From: Pseudobutyrivibrio xylanivorans DSM 14809
Lineage (GTDB): Bacteria; Bacillota; Clostridia; Lachnospirales; Lachnospiraceae
Assembly: GCF_900141825.1 (NCBI RefSeq)
Contig: NZ_FQYQ01000011.1
Coordinates: forward strand, 1 to 64,000
Reading direction: 5' to 3'
Length of the DNA: 64,000 nt
Positions 46,183 to 53,863 of this stretch are shown here, in pieces. The translations under genes were made by a program, and so were the position numbers. Below the pieces are notes generated by a model. That model was given only the letters and a program-made list of their open reading frames with translations, made no database searches and was not told the DNA's origin. Positions within the stretch are counted from its first letter, which is position 1. The number at the start of each line of letters is the position of its first letter.

Positions 46183-47049
46183 TTATTTGCCCTCCTTTTC
46201 AGTTTTTGTGAAAGCCTCAACTGCTTCTTCAGGATTCTGGAGACGCTTAAGCTCTGCAATAAGCTCGTCTTCCTTTACATCACGAACGATGCGTCCTTCA
46301 CGAGCATAAGAAACTGTTCCAGTCTCTTCGGAAACAACAATGGTGAGTGAATCAGATACCTCACTGATACCAACTGCCGCTCTGTGTCTGGTTCCAAGGT
46401 CCTTTGAAAGGGCCATGTTATCAGAAAGTGGCAGATAGCATGTAGCTGAAACAACTCTGTCTCCGCGGACGATAACCGCTCCATCATGAAGAGGAGTGTT
46501 CTTTTCAAATATATTGATAAGCAGCTGTCTGCTGACTACTGCATCAATGCCAATACCTGTACGCTCAAACTCTGTAAGCTGCATATCCTTTTCTACAACG
46601 ATAAGTGCACCTGTCTTAACTGCCCCCATTTCATAGCAGGCTGTAACAAGACCAACGATAGTAGAATCGTCAAATTTCTTGGCACCAGTCTTTAAAATAT
46701 TCCACGTGAACAGAGATGTGATCTTACGACGACCAATCTGCTCCAGTGCTCGACGAAGCTCTGGTTGGAATACCACGATAAGCACCGTCACTGCAACTGA
46801 AACCAGCTTCTCGCCTAACCACAAAATGGTGTTCATCTGGAAAACAGCTGCCACCAGGAAAAACAGCATGATAATCAGCACACCTCGGATAAGCATCCAG
46901 ACGCGGCTGTTCTTAACCCAAACCAACAGGTGGTACATAAAATATGCAATTATAAAAACCTCGATTACATCTGTGATGGAAACATCTGGAATATTTACAT
47001 TGAAATAGTCATCGATGAATGCATCTACAGCGTTTACAAAATCAACCAC
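46183..47049 (-). CDS. cdaA: Diadenylate cyclase CdaA
   Basis: The 288-aa protein has three N-terminal membrane segments (about 28-92) and a DisA_N/DAC domain with LHDGAVIV (DGA at 189-191) and GTRHRAAVG (RHR at 221-223), the catalytic motifs that bind ATP. It makes c-di-AMP, which controls potassium and osmolyte balance and cell-wall integrity. The gene is followed without a gap by cdaR. Two membrane-protein genes of unknown role precede it. Confidence 0.96.
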   Translation of the reverse strand: MVDFVNAVDAFIDDYFNVNIPDVSITDVIEVFIIAYFMYHLLVWVKNSRVWMLIRGVLIIMLFFLVAAVFQMNTILWLGEKLVSVAVTVLIVVFQPELRRALEQIGRRKITSLFTWNILKTGAKKFDDSTIVGLVTACYEMGAVKTGALIVVEKDMQLTEFERTGIGIDAVVSRQLLINIFEKNTPLHDGAVIVRGDRVVSATCYLPLSDNMALSKDLGTRHRAAVGISEVSDSLTIVVSEETGTVSYAREGRIVRDVKEDELIAELKRLQNPEEAVEAFTKTEKEGK

Positions 47050-47082
47050 CGAATTCCTTCCTTCTACCCTATACGGGATGTT

Positions 47083-47994
47083 TTATATTTTCTTTACTTC
47101 TTTGTCTTCTTCTGCAATTCGAATCTTTGGAACCGCTGTAACATAGTAGTAATAATCGTCATCCTCAAACTGAACCTTCTCAATTCTTGAGTAGTCCAAA
47201 TCCAATACAAAATAATTCAAGATAAAACCTACCGCAAATACGATAATGTTTCCTAAGATGAGCCCTGGAATTGCGCCCTTCTGGCTGGCGAGAAGATATC
47301 CTGCAAGCATGATGATAAATTCAACAGCAACACCAGCTGCATTTGCTATCATCCAGGACATATTTATGCTGGCCTGGCGTAGCATATAAACCACCAAAAA
47401 CATGGCAACCATGGCGATGATGAAGAACCAGAACAGGCGGTTCTGCAACATCTGCTCCTGAATCAGTGAAAATACTGAAACATCGGAAGTCTCATCCACA
47501 ATCGCAGTAGTATTATCCTTAATAACATGGAGATAAAACGCGATAACTGAGCCACAAATAACCGATGTGAGCTCGTTAATATTTGACATCAGGCCTGCGC
47601 CCAACGACATGACATATGGCGCGCCAAAGGAATAGCAGATTGGCACTGTAACCATATTAGACGTAACTTTGCTTCTAAAATAAGCACAAACAAGGTAACC
47701 CACTACCACCATACCAAGCGCCACAACAGCAACCATTGGTGAAAGTGAGACTAAATCTATAAGTAATACAATTGTAAGAACGAGCGACACACCCTGAATA
47801 GGGAAAAATGCGCAGATGATAGCGATAATAATAGAAACCCAAAGCTGACTCACATGCTTGTTATGACCAAAATTGGCTCTGATACACATGAGACCTACAA
47901 ATGCCACAAGGGCACTCCATATTTTTAAGAAAAGCATTTCGCGAGAAAGTACAAATCTTCGTATATCATCTCGTAATCTAATAAAAGCGTTCAT
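47083..47994 (-). CDS. Polytopic membrane protein of unknown function upstream of cdaA
   Basis: The 303-aa protein has about eight hydrophobic segments, an N-terminal cytoplasmic RLRDDIRRFV stretch, and a C-terminal acidic tail rich in D and Y (FEDDDYYYYV) ending in charged residues. I do not recognise a family. It abuts the preceding gene (no gap) and lies 33 nt before cdaA, so it is probably co-transcribed with the c-di-AMP genes. A role in osmolyte or envelope physiology would be a guess. Confidence 0.55.
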   Translation of the reverse strand: MNAFIRLRDDIRRFVLSREMLFLKIWSALVAFVGLMCIRANFGHNKHVSQLWVSIIIAIICAFFPIQGVSLVLTIVLLIDLVSLSPMVAVVALGMVVVGYLVCAYFRSKVTSNMVTVPICYSFGAPYVMSLGAGLMSNINELTSVICGSVIAFYLHVIKDNTTAIVDETSDVSVFSLIQEQMLQNRLFWFFIIAMVAMFLVVYMLRQASINMSWMIANAAGVAVEFIIMLAGYLLASQKGAIPGLILGNIIVFAVGFILNYFVLDLDYSRIEKVQFEDDDYYYYVTAVPKIRIAEEDKEVKKI

Positions 47995-48447
47995 TTAGAA
48001 TTCCTCTAGTCCTTTTTTATCGTCGTAATCTCTGGCAAGAAATGGCTTAGTCTGCTGCATCTCTGCCTCGTACATATGATTAAGCTTTGAGTATTTAACT
48101 CCAAGCTCCTTGATAAGGCGTTTGCCGCGTTTGTAACGCTTGCTTGCCCGTGCTCTGGCCGAATGCACATGAATAATTATGTAGGCCGCGTAAACTAACA
48201 GCCCTGCCAAAGCTATCATTAATATGTACATAGTTGTGATATTCTCAAGAACGTTGCTAACCAGATATAAAACAATGGCTGCATATATAACACCGTAGAA
48301 GAGAGTGCCTGCAATGAAGCCTCCCCAGCCGTGAAGTGCAATATATTCTTTTTTCGAATAGCGAAGCATTGGCTGGTATTCAGGGCCCATTTCCTTCTCG
48401 AAAATGGCCATGACAGTCATATGCCTAACGCGCTCTTCATTTATCAT
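47995..48447 (-). CDS. Small membrane protein of unknown function, first gene of the cdaA unit
   Basis: I start at the ATG at 48447 (MINEERVRHMTVMAIFEKEM, 150 aa), with GAGGA about 10 nt upstream; a TTG two codons earlier is possible. Two hydrophobic segments (about 45-68 and 75-95) lie between a charged N-terminus and a basic, then acidic, cytoplasmic tail with ARARASKRYKRGKR. No known family is recognised. It is the first gene after the promoter at 48490-48498 and directly adjoins 47083-47994. Confidence 0.55.
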   Translation of the reverse strand: MINEERVRHMTVMAIFEKEMGPEYQPMLRYSKKEYIALHGWGGFIAGTLFYGVIYAAIVLYLVSNVLENITTMYILMIALAGLLVYAAYIIIHVHSARARASKRYKRGKRLIKELGVKYSKLNHMYEAEMQQTKPFLARDYDDKKGLEEF

Positions 48448-48489
48448 AAACAATTATCCTCTGTCTTCTACACCTAGTAATTCAGAATC

Positions 48490-48498
48490 AGTATAGCA
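48490..48498 (-). promoter_or_regulatory. Extended -10 promoter of the cdaA-cdaR-glmM unit
   Basis: On the minus strand TGC-TATACT (48498-48490) is an extended -10 element about 43 nt before the first ATG. It lies just after the yvyF terminator. The -35 region falls in the terminator's T-run side and is poor, as is usual for extended -10 promoters. Confidence 0.55.
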
Positions 48499-48510
48499 TA
48501 AACAGTTTCT

Positions 48511-48545
48511 AAAAAAAACACCTACCGGCGAATGCCGGCAGGTGT
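48511..48545 (-). terminator. Intrinsic terminator of comFC-yvyF
   Basis: On the minus strand a GC-rich stem (ACACCT and CCGGC on one side; GCCGG and AGGTGT on the other, with one mismatched pair) and a 4-nt loop are followed by eight T residues (48518-48511). It starts about 19 nt after the yvyF stop. This is the clearest rho-independent terminator in the window. Confidence 0.92.
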
Positions 48546-48563
48546 ATGTATAGTTTTAGTTTA

Positions 48564-48965
48564 TTACTGGATAAAACGCATCTTATTTTCTTTTTTAGGT
48601 TTCTGTACAGGTGGTGGAGCCTGTGGTTTTTCAATAGACTTAGCCAAAGCGTCAGCCGTCTTATTCTTACAGTTCTCACAATACTTACCCGTTCTGATAG
48701 TTGCTCCGCAAATCTCACACTCGATACCAACTGGAGAATCATCGGCAAACTGAAGGCGCTCTTCACGAATCCACTGGCGAATCTGCTGTGGTGTTACTTC
48801 ATTAGCTTCAGAAATTTCCTGAATATTGGCACGAGGATTCTCTCTGATGTATTCCTTTGTATTCTGGAACTTTTTCTCAAGATCCGCGCGGCAAGCCTCG
48901 CAAATATTAGGGCCGCCTAAATAATTATATAACCTTCCACAAGTTTTACAGTTACGCACCTCCAT
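48564..48965 (-). CDS. yvyF: YvyF-like flagellar operon protein (TIGR03826 type)
   Basis: The 133-aa protein has an N-terminal zinc-finger-like C-x2-C...C-x2-C set (NCKTCGRLYNYLGGPNICEAC). A helical part with a MerR/HTH-like stretch follows (NIQEISEANEVTPQQIRQWI), and then a second four-Cys site (ECEICGATIRTGKYCENC). This order is that of YvyF, encoded between comFC and flgM in many motile Firmicutes; here comFC is directly upstream, but flgM does not follow. Its role is still poorly defined; it is linked to flagellar gene control. Confidence 0.85.
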   Translation of the reverse strand: MEVRNCKTCGRLYNYLGGPNICEACRADLEKKFQNTKEYIRENPRANIQEISEANEVTPQQIRQWIREERLQFADDSPVGIECEICGATIRTGKYCENCKNKTADALAKSIEKPQAPPPVQKPKKENKMRFIQ

Positions 48966-48982
48966 AGATGATACCTCCTAAT

Positions 48983-49717
48983 TTACTGCACCTCTCCGAT
49001 GCAGACACACATGCCATAAACCTGGTCTATTCCCCCTTGCTTAAGCACTTTAGCGACCTCATCCATTGTTGTTCCAGTTGTGTAAATATCATCAACTAAT
49101 AGCACTTTTCTAAATTGTACATCATTTTTCGTCAAACTAAAAGCTTTTAACAGATTTTTCTTTCTTTTTAAAGCATTTAACTGTTTCATTGCCTCAGTAT
49201 CTTTATCTCGTTGCACAATTTCTTCTGCCACCGGAATCCCTGTAACCTGACTTAAAGCCTGGGCAAACACTGCCGCCTGGTTATATCCACGGCGTTTTTC
49301 CTTTGGCTTATACATAGGAACGGGAACAATTGCCTCTATCCCCTTTTCGTTAATCCAGTTTCTATAATAATGAAGGGCGTGGGCAGCAAAGGTCATTGCA
49401 TAGCATCTTCTATTTCCATATTTAAATCGATACATGGCATCCTTCATATCTCCCGCATACTGATAGATTGCCCTGTTTTGAATAAAAGCCCTGGTCGCGC
49501 CCTGACAGTCCTTACAATATTCTACCCTGTCATCCGCCAGTGGCGTGCCACATTTCATACAGAACACTGGCCCCACCAGCTTCACTTTTTTACTGCAGGA
49601 GGCGCAAAAACCCATTTCTTTTTCTATTTTTAATAAAACTTTGTCACAAGCCACGCATCGTTTTGGATACAATACACCTAACAAGGGGGCTATAATACCT
49701 TTTATATGTAAATACAT
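48983..49717 (-). CDS. comFC: ComFC-like phosphoribosyltransferase-fold protein
   Basis: The 244-aa protein has an N-terminal double zinc ribbon (CVACDKV, FCASCSKK, FCMKCGTP, YCKDCQG) and a C-terminal phosphoribosyltransferase fold with the PRPP loop VLLVDDIYTTGTTMDE (about 206-221). ComFC takes part in DNA uptake during transformation. The gene is followed after 17 nt by yvyF, as in Bacillus, but no comFA helicase gene lies upstream. AAGGAG stands 7 nt before the ATG. The unit diverges from the lipoprotein gene at 49807. Confidence 0.9.
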   Translation of the reverse strand: MYLHIKGIIAPLLGVLYPKRCVACDKVLLKIEKEMGFCASCSKKVKLVGPVFCMKCGTPLADDRVEYCKDCQGATRAFIQNRAIYQYAGDMKDAMYRFKYGNRRCYAMTFAAHALHYYRNWINEKGIEAIVPVPMYKPKEKRRGYNQAAVFAQALSQVTGIPVAEEIVQRDKDTEAMKQLNALKRKKNLLKAFSLTKNDVQFRKVLLVDDIYTTGTTMDEVAKVLKQGGIDQVYGMCVCIGEVQ

Positions 49718-49727
49718 TCAATACTCC

Positions 49728-49757
49728 TTGAAAAAAATAAATTACTGCATATATAAT
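49728..49757 (+). promoter_or_regulatory. Sigma-A promoter of the lipoprotein gene
   Basis: TTGAAA (49728-49733) and a perfect TATAAT (49752-49757) are separated by 18 nt, about 50 nt before the ATG at 49807. This is the best consensus promoter in the window. Confidence 0.8.
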
Positions 49758-49762
49758 CAAGA

Positions 49763-49782
49763 TGTTACTGTGAATAGTAACA
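49763..49782 (+). promoter_or_regulatory. Hairpin or operator at the start of the lipoprotein transcript
   Basis: A 7-bp perfect inverted repeat (TGTTACT / AGTAACA) with a 6-nt spacer lies just after the -10 box, at or near the expected start site. It could be an operator overlapping +1 or a 5' stabilising hairpin. Confidence 0.45.
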
Positions 49783-49806
49783 ACAATTAAAAAAAGGAAT
49801 TTTAAT

Positions 49807-51192
49807 ATGAAGAAACGATTTTTAAGTTTGATTTTAATAGCAACCATGGCATTTTCCATGACCGCATGTGGAAAAAAGACTGACTCGCAGCCTGCTAATG
49901 AGGTAAAAGATGAATCAGATAATGATTCGTATTGCTATAATATATCAGCACTTTTATCAGAAGACAATACCTATAATCAGGTTTTATTACAGGGCTTTAC
50001 AGATTGCCTTACAGACTACCTTGGCCAGCAGCATTTCAAAATTTCCACTGCTACTGTTGATGAAGAGAACACCAGTGATATGCTTACAGCCCGTGCTATT
50101 TCAAAATCACCAGATATGATTTTCACAGCCGGTAAATCCACTCTTCTTTCTGCTAAATCAGGTACAGATATTATTCCAATCGTTGCCACAGGCATCATCG
50201 ATTTCAAGGGTACCCTTCGAATCGCCAGCCTTAATGGTAAGTCTTGGGACAAGACTACTGGCACAAATGTTACTGGTGTCAGCAGCAAGCCTAGCATTGT
50301 CGATCAGGTTTCACTCATGATTGAGGCCACTAAGGATTTACAGACTGTTGGTATTCTTTTCTCAGCTGAGGATACAGATGCCATTTACCAGAACGAAATC
50401 TTCGAAGCATACTTAAACCAGGCAGGTATCCCTTGGAAGGAGTATTTAATCCCTTCTCCTGCGGACACCACTGTCAACAACGAGGACCAGAATTCCACTG
50501 CTCTCTCAGCCAGCAAATATGTTGCATTCTCAGCTAAGCAGGGTATGGACAACATGGTTGTGTCTCTTGGAGAGACTGATGAGGATCCAGGTCTTAACTC
50601 TACTTCATCTACACGAGTTGCTTTAGTTTCTGAATTCTGGACAGGCGGCAAGGTTCTTCCAGCTACTGAAACAGAAGCTGAGGAAGATGATGCATCTAAC
50701 GCTACCGAAGAAAAGGCTTCAAAAGATAACAAGACTTCAAAGGCTTCAGAGGATGAGGAGGAAGCTGCTCCTACTCTTGAAGAGCTTATTACAGAAGTTT
50801 GCAGTGAGTGTTCTGCCATCTATATTCCTTTCGGCAGCTCGCTTTCAGGCGAGATGGATATTATCGGAGATATTACAACAAAAGCTGGTGTCACTGTAGT
50901 TGCTGGTGATACAGAAGTTGGGAAAAATACACTTGTTACACTTTTCCAGGATCCTTACACACTAGGCTATGCCGCAGGTAAGAAGGCTGTTAAGGTGTTT
51001 AACGGTGATGAGATTTCTTCTATTAAGATTGGTTCAGGTGATTCTGATGACGCTGTAAAGCTCTACAATGGAGCTATCGCAGAGAAGTTCGAGATGGAAT
51101 TTCCAAAGTCATTCAAGGAGATTAACGAATTCATTGATACTTATGAGTACGGCAGCACCACAACAAGATATCAGGCTTCGGGGGAAGAATAA
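49807..51192 (+). CDS. ABC-type substrate-binding lipoprotein (TrpX/YtfQ-like, PF04392 type)
   Basis: The 461-aa protein has a lipoprotein signal peptide with lipobox MTACG (Cys21). The following part (ALLSEDNTYNQVLLQGFTDC, ISKSPDMIFTAGKSTLLSAK, TGVSSKPSIVDQVSLMIEAT, TVGILFSAEDTDAIYQNEIF) is that of the TrpX-like ABC substrate-binding family. That family usually works with TrpY/TrpZ permease and ATPase genes. None are adjacent here. An acidic Glu/Asp/Lys/Ser stretch (about 285-320) is inserted in the second lobe, which is unusual. The ligand is unknown. The GT4 gene follows after 3 nt. Confidence 0.72.
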   Translation: MKKRFLSLILIATMAFSMTACGKKTDSQPANEVKDESDNDSYCYNISALLSEDNTYNQVLLQGFTDCLTDYLGQQHFKISTATVDEENTSDMLTARAISKSPDMIFTAGKSTLLSAKSGTDIIPIVATGIIDFKGTLRIASLNGKSWDKTTGTNVTGVSSKPSIVDQVSLMIEATKDLQTVGILFSAEDTDAIYQNEIFEAYLNQAGIPWKEYLIPSPADTTVNNEDQNSTALSASKYVAFSAKQGMDNMVVSLGETDEDPGLNSTSSTRVALVSEFWTGGKVLPATETEAEEDDASNATEEKASKDNKTSKASEDEEEAAPTLEELITEVCSECSAIYIPFGSSLSGEMDIIGDITTKAGVTVVAGDTEVGKNTLVTLFQDPYTLGYAAGKKAVKVFNGDEISSIKIGSGDSDDAVKLYNGAIAEKFEMEFPKSFKEINEFIDTYEYGSTTTRYQASGEE

Positions 51193-51195
51193 TTC

Positions 51196-52230
51196 ATGAT
51201 TTTACATGTAATCAAATCCAACATTTATTCCGGTGCGGAAAATGTTGTATGTAAAATAATCAACGGGCTTTCAGACAAGGAGGAGTTCATTTATATGGCT
51301 CCTCACGGCCCTATTGAAGACAAGCTCAAATCTATCGGTCTCTATGATTGCTACTACGGCATCGATAAGCTTGATGTAGCTACTATCAAAGCAGCTGTAG
51401 ATAAGTTTCATCCTACAGCACTCCACGCTCACGATTTCACCGCCAGCGTTCTTTGCGGCCTTGCTGTAAAGGGCAAGATTCCAGTGATTTCACATCTACA
51501 CTGCAATCCGCTATGGCTTAAAAATCCATTACATCCAAATACAATTTCATATCTGTTTGCAAGCAGATGGTTCAGCCAGATTATCACTGTTTCAGAGGCT
51601 GTTGAGAAGGAATATTGCTATTCTTCTAAATTGAAGTGTCCTGTAAATGTGCTTGGCAATCCATTTTCTGCACAGACTGTTTTGGATGCAGCTGGCGATT
51701 CTGATGATGAATTTGTTTCAGATTTGCTTTATGTAGGACGCTTCAATCCAGCCAAGAATCCTCTTGGCGCCATCAAGATTTTCGAAGCCCTTCCTAATAG
51801 AGATAATCTCATCTTTAGAATGGTAGGCAACGGAGAGCTTCTCGATGAATGTAAGGAATACGCCGCAAGTCACGGTTTATCCATAAGCTTTGAAGGCTTC
51901 CAGGACAACGTTTACAAATACATGAAGAACACTAAGGTTCTTCTGATGCCATCTATCTTCGAAGGCTTCGGGCTAGTAGCTCTTGAATCCATGACCCTCG
52001 GCATCCCTGTTGTCTGCTCCGGAGTCGGCGGCCTCCCAGGCATCGTAAACGACACCTGCGGCTACATATGTAACGAAACATCAGAATACGTAGATGCGAT
52101 TAGCTCGTTACTCTCCGATTCGTCGTTATATAGCTCCAAATCAGAATCTGCGATTATCAAATCCTCAACGTTTGATAACTTATCAAGTTATCTAGAAAAC
52201 ATTTTATCTTTATACAAGAAATTACGATAG
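51196..52230 (+). CDS. GT4 glycosyltransferase, paralogue of the enzyme at 33834-34922
   Basis: The 344-aa GT-B protein has MILHVIKSNIYSGAENVVCK, LHAHDFTASVLCGLAV, LYVGRFNPAKNPLGAIKIFE and the E-x7-E region SIFEGFGLVALESMTLGIPV. GGGGGAAGAATAATTC precedes the ATG. It shares its opening and layout with the cluster enzyme at 33834-34922. Being downstream of a lipoprotein gene and upstream of a flagellar gene, it may glycosylate a surface protein or glycan outside the main cluster. A long hairpin begins at its stop codon. Confidence 0.8.
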   Translation: MILHVIKSNIYSGAENVVCKIINGLSDKEEFIYMAPHGPIEDKLKSIGLYDCYYGIDKLDVATIKAAVDKFHPTALHAHDFTASVLCGLAVKGKIPVISHLHCNPLWLKNPLHPNTISYLFASRWFSQIITVSEAVEKEYCYSSKLKCPVNVLGNPFSAQTVLDAAGDSDDEFVSDLLYVGRFNPAKNPLGAIKIFEALPNRDNLIFRMVGNGELLDECKEYAASHGLSISFEGFQDNVYKYMKNTKVLLMPSIFEGFGLVALESMTLGIPVVCSGVGGLPGIVNDTCGYICNETSEYVDAISSLLSDSSLYSSKSESAIIKSSTFDNLSSYLENILSLYKKLR

Positions 52231-52321
52231 GCTAGTAGGTATCAATCTCTAAGTAATACTTAAGCGAGGCTTTCTTCAGCCGAGCGGAGTATTATCTTAG
52301 GATTGAGACCGTAACTAGCCT
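52229..52321 (+). terminator. Hairpin of about 93 nt at the stop of the GT4 gene
   Basis: Outer arms AGGCTAGT/ACTAGCCT (52229-52236, 52314-52321), a middle helix (52238-52247 with 52301-52310, one mismatch) and an inner helix (52249-52260 with 52288-52300, one bulge) form a nearly continuous stem. A small GGCT/AGCC hairpin forms its tip. The 3' flank is TTTTATTATC. It could end transcription, but its length is more like a mobile palindromic unit or a structured RNA. A degenerate copy of the 3' arm follows at about 52324-52358. Confidence 0.55.
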
Positions 52322-52409
52322 TTTATTATCTAAGGCTTGAGAGCGTAACCAACTTTTTCTATTTCTATATCTAGCGTAATTGTCTGAAAATATTACAGAA
52401 TCTAGTATG

Positions 52410-52438
52410 TTTACAGATTTTTATTTGTATGGTATTAT
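52410..52438 (+). promoter_or_regulatory. Sigma-A-like promoter of the FliD-like gene
   Basis: TTTACA (52410-52415) and TATTAT (52433-52438) are 17 nt apart, giving a leader of about 85 nt before the ATG at 52530. I do not see a convincing flagellar sigma-28 box. In the leader GTCCC (52467-52471) can pair with GGGAC (52520-52524), which overlaps the Shine-Dalgarno region. Confidence 0.5.
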
Positions 52439-52529
52439 GATAGTAGCTATAAGTATCGATATCTATGTCCCGGCTTAGGCAAAGGATTGTCGAAGGTTAT
52501 TTTATCAAGGAAGAAAGGAGGGACGTCTC

Positions 52530-53804
52530 ATGGCACGCATCGACGCAGCGTACAACTATTTCATGACTACCTATGGCCAAAACATAGGCTCTCGTTATGA
52601 ATCCCATAAGAAAAGTGAGTTACGCGACACATACAATAAAATAGTGAAAGCCAATAAGGACGCTCCTCTGTACAAGATAAAGGACACAGAGGACATGGGT
52701 CAGTTTGCGATTGATATCAAAGAGAACGCTAACTCTATGTCGATGTCTGTTTCTAATCTCTCTTCTGCCGGCGATAGCATCGAAGATATCCTTAACAAGC
52801 GAATCGCTTCATCTTCTAATCCAGGTTCAGTCGACGCAAAATTTGTCGGTGACGAATCTACCCCAGCAGATGATTTCACGATAGACGTTAGGTCACTAGC
52901 CACTCCACAGGTTAACATGGGCAACTTCCTTCCTGCAGATGGGCATAACTTCGAGGAAGGTCAGTATTCATTTGATTTGGATATTAAGAATCATTCTTAT
53001 GAATTCCAGTTCAACGTTAATGCTGGCGAGCCTAACCAGTCAGTTCAGCAAAAGATTATCCGTCTGATTAACAGCTCTGATGTTGGATTAAACGCATCAC
53101 TGATGACCAGCAGCAATGGAGAGAATGCTATACAGATTACATCCAAGGCCACAGGCCTTCCAGAAGGCAACACTACTCTCTTCAATATTTCATCTAATAT
53201 TTCTTGGAAAGAGCTGAATCTACTTGGTATAGACAGAACTATTCAGGAGCCAGTTAATTCCGACTTTACATTAAACGGTGTTGACCACTCATCTATGTCC
53301 AATACCTTCACCGTTAACAAAGCTTATGAGCTCACACTAAAAGCACCTTCCAATGGAGAGGTCACAGTAGGACTTATGAACGATACAGAAGCCCTTACCG
53401 ATGGTGTCAGCCAGCTGCTTACCAGCTACAACGGAATGATTAACATAGGCTTGAAATACAACGGCATTCATCAGAATCGTACTCTTTTAAATGAGATTTC
53501 TTCTATTGCAAAGGGTATGCAAAGCAGCCTTGAGTATGCAGGTATCCACATCGACGAAGTTGGGCACCTCATTCTTAACGAAGCTCAGCTTTCAGAGATT
53601 ATAAACAGTGAAGACAGAGCTGAAGCCTTCACAGTTCTCAATGAATTAAAAGCAGCCATCAGCAGGGCAGCCTCAAAGGCTTCCATTAATCCGATGGCTT
53701 ACGTTGATAAAGCTATTGTAGAATATAAGAATCCTGGAAAGAGCCTGTCGGCACCATATGCCACAAGCGCTTACTCAGGAATGTTAATGAACTATGGATT
53801 ATAA
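52530..53804 (+). CDS. FliD-like flagellar hook-associated/cap protein
   Basis: The 424-aa protein has a helical N-terminus. Residues about 45-95 (a helical stretch with SVSNLSSAGDSIEDILNKRI) are followed by FTIDVRSLATPQVNMGNFLP (about 116-135), a beta-rich middle with the FliD-like FTLNGVDHSSMSNTFTVNKA, VTVGLMNDTEALTDGVSQLL, and a C-terminal helical part (LTSYNGMINIGL, ELKAAISRAASKA). This order is that of FliD's central and C-terminal regions, but it is somewhat short (FliD is about 450-500) and lacks the usual N-terminal GLDT/SGID start. A specialised filament-associated protein is likely. AGGAGGGA lies 8 nt before the ATG. No fliS or flagellin gene is adjacent. Confidence 0.65.
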   Translation: MARIDAAYNYFMTTYGQNIGSRYESHKKSELRDTYNKIVKANKDAPLYKIKDTEDMGQFAIDIKENANSMSMSVSNLSSAGDSIEDILNKRIASSSNPGSVDAKFVGDESTPADDFTIDVRSLATPQVNMGNFLPADGHNFEEGQYSFDLDIKNHSYEFQFNVNAGEPNQSVQQKIIRLINSSDVGLNASLMTSSNGENAIQITSKATGLPEGNTTLFNISSNISWKELNLLGIDRTIQEPVNSDFTLNGVDHSSMSNTFTVNKAYELTLKAPSNGEVTVGLMNDTEALTDGVSQLLTSYNGMINIGLKYNGIHQNRTLLNEISSIAKGMQSSLEYAGIHIDEVGHLILNEAQLSEIINSEDRAEAFTVLNELKAAISRAASKASINPMAYVDKAIVEYKNPGKSLSAPYATSAYSGMLMNYGL

Positions 53805-53843
53805 AAAGGGGCGTTCACTTCACATCGGAACGGCCCCTTTTTA
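53804..53843. terminator. Bidirectional terminator between the FliD-like and GH120 genes
   Basis: The stem AAAAGGGGC-GTTC / GAAC-GGCCCCTTTT (with one bulged base) encloses an 11-nt loop. T runs follow on both strands. The two genes converge on it: the plus-strand stop is at 53802-53804 and the minus-strand stop at 53864. Confidence 0.88.
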
Positions 53844-53863
53844 TTACTTTTATTTTATTGTTT

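Noticed and set aside
52439-52529. Possible c-di-GMP riboswitch before the FliD-like gene
   Set aside because: The conserved GEMM-I core and tetraloop-receptor elements are not present; only short local pairing is seen.
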